Part shown: piece after piece, positions 12,701 through 20,613 of the stretch
How positions within the stretch are numbered: the stretch's first letter is position 1
How the letters are laid out: each line of letters opens with the position of its first letter
Assembly (NCBI GenBank): GCA_001766655.1
Contig: MJCC01000001.1
Coordinates: 1,161,809-1,225,808, forward strand
DNA: 64,000 bases
Direction: 5' to 3'
From: Phytomonas francai
Lineage: Eukaryota > Euglenozoa > Kinetoplastea > Trypanosomatida > Trypanosomatidae
Notes under the pieces: generated by a model
What the model was told of the DNA's origin: nothing
Database searches by the model: none
The model's input: only the letters and a program-made list of their open reading frames with translations
Position numbers and translations under genes: made by a program

Positions 12701-15700
12701 GTGCGAGTATGCTCCATGATTTCCTTCCAGATATCATCGATTTCCATGAAGAGTTGCTTCTCGCTAGGTAAACTGCGAGAGATGTCAGCGGATGAAAAGA
12801 TAGGCTCCAGATAAGACCATGTGTTCTGGCATCGGAACCACTCGTCCATTGTGCATTGAATATTTTCGAACTGCTTTGCCCACTGTGACACACGTGCCTG
12901 AAGAGCAGGGGCCTGACGGACGATAGGTTTCCCTAACATAGACTGCGTTTTGATAATGTGCTCATCCAGTGTGAGCTGCATAGCATCATTCGCCTTTAGT
13001 TTATATGTGCTTTGGTATGGTTCCATTTCAAAAAGTATCTTCTTCCACTCATTCTCCATTGACATAAGATCTGTTTCGATTTCATGAGTCTTGCAGGCCA
13101 CGGACGCAATATTTTCGATTTGTGGAAGATACTCAAGCAGTCCAAGCTTCAGGAAGTCTCCCAGGGGGCGCTGATCGTTCATGTCAGTACCACCAGGTCC
13201 AAAGCCCTGCTTTTCCTTCGCAATACCGCACTGTTGATAAATAGCCTTCCAATGTGCTGCTTGTAAATTACTGTGCAACGCGTAAAGTAGCGGTATATTA
13301 GGTTTGAATCGCTCAATGTTCACTTTTATCTGCTTGAGTGCTTCCTTCGGTTCCGTTTCCTTAATTTTCTTTGCTATAACAGCAATCGTCTTGCTCCAGT
13401 CGGAAACTTTCTGATCCACATCAACTGGATTTAGGGCGGAGAGCCGTGTTTGAAGCCAGCGTTCACTTTCTGCATTAAAGAAACTGGCTACCTTCCATAG
13501 AAGAGAGCAGGGCTCAAATTGAGTTTTGGCATCCTTCAGCTGTGGGTACTGTGACGTAGCAAGGCCAAAGAGCTCCTCGTGGCTGTTGTACAGTATCATT
13601 TGATCTTGGTATGTGTTGATCAGTGACTCGATTTCTTTCGAGTGTTCGTAGAACTCCTCTGCACGGGAATAATCCCCAAGGTGTGCGAACCTGTCTACCG
13701 CCTCACTTAGCTGCATAATGTCATACGCAAGTCGCTCGCAGTTATCACGCAGATTCTGTATAAAGATGGCGCGATATTCTTTGCATTGAAAAGTGCGCTC
13801 CTCCACGAGATCTTGGAGCTTTTTGGGCCACTCAGCTGCCACCCAGTACATATTGAAGTTATCCTCGGGGACCAAGTAACAAAAGTTGAGTAGCAACTCG
13901 TTTCCCTTAGTGATCCAATCAAAATCCTTTCCGATATCTTCGCTGCGCTTAGCAACACCATCTAGGTGGACCCGTAGTTCCTGTAGCTCCTCAGGTGTTG
14001 TGGGGTAGACGGATACCTTTGCAAACATCTCCTCGTAGCGTCGAATAACGTCAGTGCAGGACTCCATAAGGCGCTTGGATAGGAGGTCCATAAGACTAAT
14101 CAAAAGGCTATTCGCCTTGCGCGTCAGTACTGTTTTTATTTCCTGGCAGTTCACTGCAAAGAGCTCGTATTTTACATTATTGGAAGTATGCTTCTTAATA
14201 CGTCCCAAGTCGCGCTCAAGACGCTCAAAAATAAGTTCGAATTCATCCAAGGAAAGTGCAGACGTAATCGCATCTCCTATTACATCCTTCAGATTAGCTT
14301 TTAGTATATAATCAAATTCACTATACATTTGTTGAAGCTGAAGTGGAGCTTCCAAATTCTCCTCCAGTACTTGGCGAAGCAGCTTTCTAGAGGTACAAAC
14401 AGTCGGTTCCTTATCCTTCCCCTTCACCAGGGGCTTTAAATATGCCGGTTGCAGCGGAAGCAACGGTAAAAGTTGATCGCCTATGGTGTTAATGGAGCCA
14501 CAGTGTTCAAAACAGTTCTCAAATACTTGCATAACACCATTTACCACTTCCTCGAGAAGAGGTTGAAACACGACAGTGCCGTCATTTTCCACTAATTTGA
14601 CAGCAAACAGCGGCCGAAGATCATTCACTATTGTGGTTAGCTTTATCACGCGTTTCGTGGAGGGAATATAATTGCGCTCTAAGATGGCGCACCATGCGAA
14701 GGGCACGTTCCGTACTTCATCATTTTTTTTCCCATGAGTTGCCGAAGCGGCTCCCGGAGCGGTGGCAACGAACTTCTTTTTAGTATTCTTGCTCACTTCT
14801 GGGGCTTGAACCTGTCCTTCTTCTCCCTTTCGCTTAGCAGCAAGTTCAGCATAACGTATTTTCCACTTCTCGTTTTCTGTGTTGCTTTCAAATAAACAGT
14901 TCGTGGTTGAGTCATCCTCAATGTGTTCAACACGATAGGTCTCAATAAATGATGTAAAGTTTTCTAGTGATTGAATAAGAAGGCCACGCAGTTGAGTTTC
15001 CATTATCTTATTGACCAGAGAAATGAACCGGCATATACGACTAGACTCATACTCTTCGAGGTTATGAGTGTAAAAGTTGAAGTGGGGATCGAGATTACTC
15101 TGAATAGTGGATAGCACCGCCGAGACCCACTCTCCACGAAGTTTTCCCGAAATTAAACCTCCCTCCTGTGCTTGATATTGCATAAACTGCTGAAGTTGGA
15201 TAGGAGTCTTATCAAATTTATCCAATGAGGCCAGACACAGAGTACGCTTATCATAATCTTTCCAAAGGTTGTGGATGGAGCACAATGTCGCACGCAGAAG
15301 GGGATGGACCTGGAATAAGTTTTCCGAAAGTCTAGCGCGTACTGCCTCGAAATTGAAGGGCGGGACATCGATAGTACCCTTTAGATTACGGTACGACGGT
15401 TCTGGAATAGCCTTTAGCGGTGAAAGGTCCTCTATTTTCAGCCGCTCCTGCCAGGACATGCTGCGTAGGTTGTAGAGAAACAGCAGCTTCTTCAGAGCAG
15501 TGTAATATGTCATCTCGACCTCGCTTGTAGAATGATCAATGATGTGAAGGAACTGAAGAGGAAACATTGGGGCTACTTTAGAAATGATGCGGTCCATTTG
15601 ATCATGATCAAAGGGGGTGACAGAGGCATTATCGATGGCTTCAAGGTAAAGCTGCTCGTAGAGTGCGCTTTTTACTTTCTGTCTGCGGATGCGAGCGTCC

Positions 15701-16608
15701 TCCACTCGCTGTTGCCAGGCGTCTACATTTTCGCTATCAAAAATGATGTTTAACCGACGAGTCCATTTCGTTTTCCCATCCTTCCACTGCACTAGAAAGC
15801 ATTGTGTGCCTTCATTATAGCTTAACACGTGGCAGGCCTCCCATGTTGTGGATTTCGTCGTGCTGGCGTAGTAGCGTGAAAAAGCTGGGGTACCTCCCTC
15901 TCCGCCGATCGCCACCCACTCCTGTGGTGTTCTGATATCATTAAAGTCGTTGTCGAATTGATCTAACAGAAAGTAATTTCCTATTCGCTTCACCAACTCA
16001 CCATCAGATAGAATAAAAGTATCGTCACGGGTCTGCTCCACAGTTGTTTTACTTCCTGAAGATGTGTATCGTTTACACAATTCGATATCCTGATAAGCCG
16101 TTCGGACGTTGGACAATGGGTAAAACGCCACCCCTACCCGCTCAATGAAGCGCGGATCCAAGGAAGAAAAAGCAGAGCATACGAGCGAATGATTATGAAC
16201 TTGTTCCATGACTTTGTGTTTAATCATCTGCTTAACTTCACCGTCATTCCTTTCCGGACTGTCTTCTTTCCTTAAAAGAAGTTTCTGAAGTGACCTAGGC
16301 ACTTTTATCACTCTCTTGGAGGACACTGCTCTATGGCAAAGCTCAATGTCCGCCTTACCTGGGGTCTTGTTCGGTTTCTGTGGGATGAGAAAGGGAAAGG
16401 GGTTGCGCTCTGCGGCCCCAACAGACTCAGTAGTCATTAGATTGTATTGCTTCCGTTTGAGGGCTTTGCACAAAGGTGCCTTATCTGCCTCTTGTTCTGC
16501 GTGATTTGCATAGTAGCTTTTGGATTCCTGTTGATCCTTGTCTAATTTATTTCTCGAGAATTCTTCAGATAGCACAAGTTTAGAGGATGTGTACTGCTTG
16601 AAGCTCAT
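3769..16608 (-). CDS. Axonemal dynein heavy chain, single-headed inner-arm type (DNAH3/7/12-like)
   Basis: This 4279-residue motor protein is full length for a single-headed inner-arm dynein (usually about 4000-4300). It would drive microtubule sliding in the flagellar axoneme. The tail covers roughly residues 1-1000 and the linker about 1000-1430. The AAA ring has P-loops at about residue 1606 (AAA1, GPAGTGKTE), 1888 (AAA2, GYSYGGKTQ), 2236 (AAA3, GDTGTGKT) and 2583 (AAA4, GVGGSGRRS, the usual axonemal variant). The stalk coiled coils are near 2815-2880 and 3072-3137, with the microtubule-binding tip between them. The AAA1-AAA2 stretch, including [18 protein letters not shown] and [20 protein letters not shown], most resembles the DNAH3/DNAH7/DNAH12 clade; the subclade is inferred by eye. 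The ATG at 16608 follows a pyrimidine-rich tract and AG about 110 bases upstream. Confidence 0.97.
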   Translation of the reverse strand: [4279 protein letters not shown]

Positions 16609-17031
16609 CTAGCCAAATAGACTTTGGTATCTTTTTTCCTCCCTAGCAGTACCACAATGAGCTGCTTTACGAAAAATCGATACCAAAATTTTGGAAAAAT
16701 AGTAAGAATTATACCCACCTAAAAATGTAGAAACAGGAAAAAATCTCACACACCTGTAGTCGTTAGTGTTTGAGTATCAAAAAAAAAAAAAACTAGAATA
16801 TAAATAAAAACATAATGAAAGGCATCGTGAATAGAATAAATACTCTGAAGGGCTATTCTTTAAATCATATCTTTAAGAGTGTTTTGTTTAGAATCATTCC
16901 ATTTAAACCTATTACTGCTTCGATTCATTAATTAAAGTTCATGATTTAAACGTGTAGGTAATAGTCTTGTCAAATTTACTCTTGATTTTGTATCACAATG
17001 ATCGTACGATCTGAAATGTTCGCTTCACTGC
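16609..17031. other. Intergenic region, dynein 5' side
   Basis: AT-rich, with a plus-strand A-run (about 16778-16792) that gives a long T-run on the coding strand. It contains the dynein acceptor site and the 3' untranslated region of the next gene. No ORF is supported. Confidence 0.5.
16719..16746 (-). promoter_or_regulatory. Spliced-leader acceptor of the dynein gene
   Basis: On the minus strand a pyrimidine-rich tract (TTTTTTCCTGTTTCTACATTTTTAG type) ends in AG at 16720-16719, leaving a 5' untranslated region of about 110 bases. A second T-run lies further upstream, opposite the A-run at about 16778-16792. Confidence 0.55.
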
Positions 17032-17406
17032 CTACTCCAAGCGCCTTCCCTTTTTAAGCGGCATATGATCGAAGTCAAGCGCATTAATCGCTTCTTCATC
17101 GTCACCAACCTCACGTCTACGCTTTTCAACTAACTTAGCTACCTTACGACGCGCTCCGTTGGACTTAATCATGCGCAAGTACTTGCGTAGCTCACGTTTT
17201 TCCTCACGTGCTTGTTCCTTCATTTGAGATGTGACAACTACAGGAGATTTCTTGAGCTTGCGGCGCTGTGAACGTGACATAATCACTTTTGTTTTTTCAC
17301 TTCCATCAACTGAAGGCTGTAATAGGTCTTCGTTATTCGTAACACTCTCTTCTCCCTTTTTTGAAGCTACGCTTACTTTAGATGTGCGTTCAGAACTTTT
17401 CGCCAT
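17032..17406 (-). CDS. Small basic hypothetical protein, possibly nucleolar
   Basis: The 124-residue protein starts at a clear ATG. The second half is very rich in Lys and Arg, with clusters such as SRSQRRKLKK, REEKRELRKYLR and KRRREVGDDEEA, and it ends KKGRRLE. The first half is Ser/Thr/Glu-rich and probably disordered. This resembles small ribosome-biogenesis or nucleolar proteins in composition only, and I do not recognise a family. The ORF is tightly placed in the array between the dynein and tubulin-tyrosine ligase genes and on the same strand, which supports it being real. Confidence 0.65.
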   Translation of the reverse strand: MAKSSERTSKVSVASKKGEESVTNNEDLLQPSVDGSEKTKVIMSRSQRRKLKKSPVVVTSQMKEQAREEKRELRKYLRMIKSNGARRKVAKLVEKRRREVGDDEEAINALDFDHMPLKKGRRLE

Positions 17407-17575
17407 CTAATGTTTGTCTAATAATGCAAAAAAAAAGTTTCAGAAAAAAAATGAAAACTAAATATTAAGGGTACATAAGAGAAATAAAGCATGCGAATAA
17501 CAAGCTTTCACAACAACAACAAAAAACATCTAGTTATAGAGCTTCAAGTGCCTGACCTGATTTCAAAATTTCTAG

Positions 17576-18751
17576 TTAAGGAATCAATCCCCGTGGAAGT
17601 GGGTCGCCTTCACGCCAAAGCTCAACAAACTCAGTTTTGTTGACATCCCAGATAGAAGCTTCAGGCTTTGTTGCCCAGTTGGTGCAGGTCAACACTTCCT
17701 GTATCTTTTTCACCAATTCCGAAAGATACCGCATCGCTACTCCAGGTGATCCATTGATTTCTAGTAGCCAGACTCTAAAGTTAGCATCAACTATAAAATC
17801 GTACCCGAGGAGTTGAAAGCAGCAAAAAGGTTCATTTTGAGACACTTCAAGCTGCGCCTTCACTGCCAAAAGAGAGCGAACAATTATATTGGACATTTGG
17901 GGTAGTATGCACTCTAATAATGATTTGACACCCATTTCTTTCTTAGCATATAATTCCATTTTATCAAAAGATATCTCATTGCTCTCTTCATACACCCCGT
18001 CATCCAAATGCCCATCTTGAAGACAATGATTCGTAAGATGTGACTTCAAGTTAGTAAGGTCGGACAGATTATAAGCACTACTCGCAGTGCGGCAGCAGCC
18101 TTTAGAAAAAGCATATATAGTATAATTAGGACTAATCAGAAGAACCCAAGCCCGTATATCGAATTTCCGATAATGGGAAACCAGCAAAGGCCGATCCACA
18201 TACTGCTGTGCAACATACCGACGCTTGCTAACGGACTTCAATGCTTCAACGAACTTCACCACGTCGGTGCCGCGGCCTAAAAAGATATCCTGCCCTTTGC
18301 CGCCACTACTTGGCTTAATAATCCATAGAGTGGATGGATCGTGGATTGCACTATCCACGAGTAGCGCGCTTTCATCACATACTTTTTCAGAGCCCCCACC
18401 CAACACAAATGATGTTGGAAGCCACTCAGTGTGTGTTGAGTCAGCCTGGCGAAGGATCTCTGTCATGGAAGCCTTCAGAGTAATTTTGTGAGAGCCTTGA
18501 AAGTAGTTGATCCAGCGAGTTCCGTGGAAAAATGAATGTGCCGGGAGAGGTTCGCAACGAAGAAGGTGGTATGGAATGGTAAAGCGATCGCCCAAAATGT
18601 AACTGCAACTTGCAAGTTGTGACTTTTTCATACGCCTCCAGCCCATCTTCTGCAGTTGCCTCGACATCTCTTCGTATACTGAAAATTTGCTATTGCCGAT
18701 GAAAAACGTTCCCACGTGAACATTTTGATCGCTATCCTTATCAAAGTACAT
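17576..18751 (-). CDS. TTL: Tubulin-tyrosine ligase
   Basis: At 391 residues this is close to the length of animal TTL (about 377) and can be followed along nearly its whole length, not only in the ATP-grasp core. It would add a C-terminal Tyr back to detyrosinated alpha-tubulin using ATP, in the cytosol and on the microtubule cytoskeleton. Visible motifs are an N-terminal SVYEEM region, the nucleotide-binding loop KPSSGGKGQDIF (about residue 145), YRKFDIRAWVL, the LTNHCLQ signature, a YEESNE segment, and GYDFIVD with LLEINGSPG (about residue 330) carrying the Asp, Glu and Asn that bind Mg-ATP. The related TTLL polyglutamylases are usually longer. The remaining doubt is the substrate. Confidence 0.88.
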   Translation of the reverse strand: MYFDKDSDQNVHVGTFFIGNSKFSVYEEMSRQLQKMGWRRMKKSQLASCSYILGDRFTIPYHLLRCEPLPAHSFFHGTRWINYFQGSHKITLKASMTEILRQADSTHTEWLPTSFVLGGGSEKVCDESALLVDSAIHDPSTLWIIKPSSGGKGQDIFLGRGTDVVKFVEALKSVSKRRYVAQQYVDRPLLVSHYRKFDIRAWVLLISPNYTIYAFSKGCCRTASSAYNLSDLTNLKSHLTNHCLQDGHLDDGVYEESNEISFDKMELYAKKEMGVKSLLECILPQMSNIIVRSLLAVKAQLEVSQNEPFCCFQLLGYDFIVDANFRVWLLEINGSPGVAMRYLSELVKKIQEVLTCTNWATKPEASIWDVNKTEFVELWREGDPLPRGLIP

Positions 18752-19080
18752 GCGTGGATCTATAAAATATTAGATATTCCATTTATAAACACCTTTAAAT
18801 AGGAATCAGAACAGAATAAGAAGAAAATTACTAGAGCAGCATCAATAATGCATAATTTTCTTAAAGTTACTATCCAGGGTGTCCCTGGCAGGATGAATAT
18901 CACCCATATATGCAGTATAAACGGGAAGAAATCCAAATGCACTACCGTATCTGGATTTGTTTTGCATCTAGGCTAAATTTTATCCTTAATATCCATATTA
19001 ACTTAATCCCATGAACAATATATAGGAGGAGAAGTCATAAAAGCTCCATTTTCTGTACAGTGCCACCATGGTGGTTTCAA
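18752..19080. other. Intergenic region between TTL and PRP19
   Basis: 329 bases of AT-rich DNA that must carry the TTL acceptor site and the PRP19 3' untranslated region. A 60-codon minus-strand frame at 18760-18942 is hydrophobic and has no supporting features. Nothing else is seen. Confidence 0.5.
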
Positions 19081-20613
19081 CTATGCGCTGAAAACCCGCA
19101 CTACACCATCCATGCAACTTGCTGCAAGAATAGAACTTCTCGGCCAGCACACTTGAGTTACCTCGCTATGATCAGTGCTCAATATACCCAGGATGCACTC
19201 CGTATGTGAAGTGCCTTCTAGAATTTTTGCCGTACAGTACAACTTTAGGTCCCGCATTCCGACCGCCAAGTATGCACCACTGCTTTCCTCAAACGCTACT
19301 GATACCGGTGAAGGTATTGAATTACTTGAAGTATCATTAGGTGCCGTGATTTCAGCCACCGGCTCCTCGATCTTACGTAAGTCCCATAGCAACACACGTC
19401 CATCGCTAAGACCTGCTGCAAGCGTCACGCAGTCTGGGTGTAAGTCTATACTGTTAATGTAGCACTTTTTCCTATCGACATGAGCCGAGGCATCGGTGTG
19501 GAGAGAAAGAATAGTGTCTGCAGCAGCTAGCTTTACATCCCACAATATAAGCTCACCATTTTCGGTCCCAATCGCAGCCAAGGAGGCATAGGGGTGAAGC
19601 TCAGCACATGTTATACCACTACCTCCTCCCCTTATTGCCGCAACTGCCTGCTCGCCTGACGCAATATTGGAAATATAGAGAGATCCATCTGAGCTGCCTA
19701 CCAGCGCGTACGTCTCATCAATAAGCCTATGACTAAGAGCCGATGCCCCATTTGCATAGCGCAGCGTTCCCTCACAAGTTAGTTGAGTCGGTTCTGACTT
19801 CCAAATTCTCACCGTATGATCCTCAGAGGCCGATATAATGCGAGATCCATCATGGGCCATGGTGATAGTGTGCACATACTTTTGATGGCCTACGCCAGTC
19901 GCTAATATGCAGCTCTCTGTCATGTCATATTGTATAATTTCTAAACTTGTAGCCCCCGCAGTGTACAACAGATCCTTCGCGATGGACAAACAAAGCGCAC
20001 CTTCTGTGTTACTCGAAGTGACCTTCACCTGAGAAGCTTCAACAAAAGAATCCGGCTTCCGACTAGATAAATCTAACAGGTTCTGTTTTCGCTCCTTGCG
20101 CTTTTTACGCTGCTCCGCCTCTTGACTATCGATTAATGCCAGTAATGAAGCAGGCACCGCCACAGATTCTTCCTCATTTTGCCTTTTCTCACTGCTCTCG
20201 TTCGAATGACCCTGCCTTGTTCGGCGCAGCTCATCGCATTGCATCGTGAGAGTAGCGATAACGCGGCAAGAGGCCTCATACTGCTGCAATGCATGCGCCA
20301 ACTCTTGTTCCATCTGCGCTAGTTTCAGCCGAAAAGAGTACTGTTCAAGCATGATTGCATCCCATTCAATACGCAGCCGCTCTAGTAACTCTAAAACTGA
20401 GCATGCGCCGAGAATTTGCGGTGTGCCTCCTCCGCTCCCTGCAGTTCCTCCCCGCACAGGCAAAAGATCCTCACGAGTAAGCGACTCACCTGTTACAGGG
20501 CATCGGCCGTTCTCATCAATGTATTTCTCAATCAATCTGCGCTCAAATAGGCACCCACCTCTCTTGGTAATAACGGGATTCTGCGGGACACGATTAGATA
20601 TTGCACACAGCAT
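19081..20613 (-). CDS. PRP19: Pre-mRNA-processing factor 19 (U-box E3 ligase, PRP19)
   Basis: The 510-residue protein has the PRP19 plan. Residues 1-55 form a U-box beginning MLCAISNRVPQNPVI, with CPVTGESLTREDLLPV. A helical coiled-coil tetramerisation region follows at about 85-130. A WD40 propeller fills about 200-510, with repeats such as SASEDHTVRIWK, GTENGELILWDV and GLSDGRVLLWDL. PRP19 is the scaffold and ubiquitin ligase of the NineTeen complex, which stabilises activated spliceosomes in the nucleus. In trypanosomatids it would serve mainly trans-splicing. The length matches the family (about 500), and the ATG at 20613 is the first codon of the U-box. Confidence 0.95.
   Translation of the reverse strand: MLCAISNRVPQNPVITKRGGCLFERRLIEKYIDENGRCPVTGESLTREDLLPVRGGTAGSGGGTPQILGACSVLELLERLRIEWDAIMLEQYSFRLKLAQMEQELAHALQQYEASCRVIATLTMQCDELRRTRQGHSNESSEKRQNEEESVAVPASLLALIDSQEAEQRKKRKERKQNLLDLSSRKPDSFVEASQVKVTSSNTEGALCLSIAKDLLYTAGATSLEIIQYDMTESCILATGVGHQKYVHTITMAHDGSRIISASEDHTVRIWKSEPTQLTCEGTLRYANGASALSHRLIDETYALVGSSDGSLYISNIASGEQAVAAIRGGGSGITCAELHPYASLAAIGTENGELILWDVKLAAADTILSLHTDASAHVDRKKCYINSIDLHPDCVTLAAGLSDGRVLLWDLRKIEEPVAEITAPNDTSSNSIPSPVSVAFEESSGAYLAVGMRDLKLYCTAKILEGTSHTECILGILSTDHSEVTQVCWPRSSILAASCMDGVVRVFSA

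Noticed and set aside
18760..18942. 60-codon hydrophobic minus-strand frame upstream of TTL
   Set aside because: It is short, AT-rich and without features, and it occupies the TTL 5' region where the splice acceptor should be.
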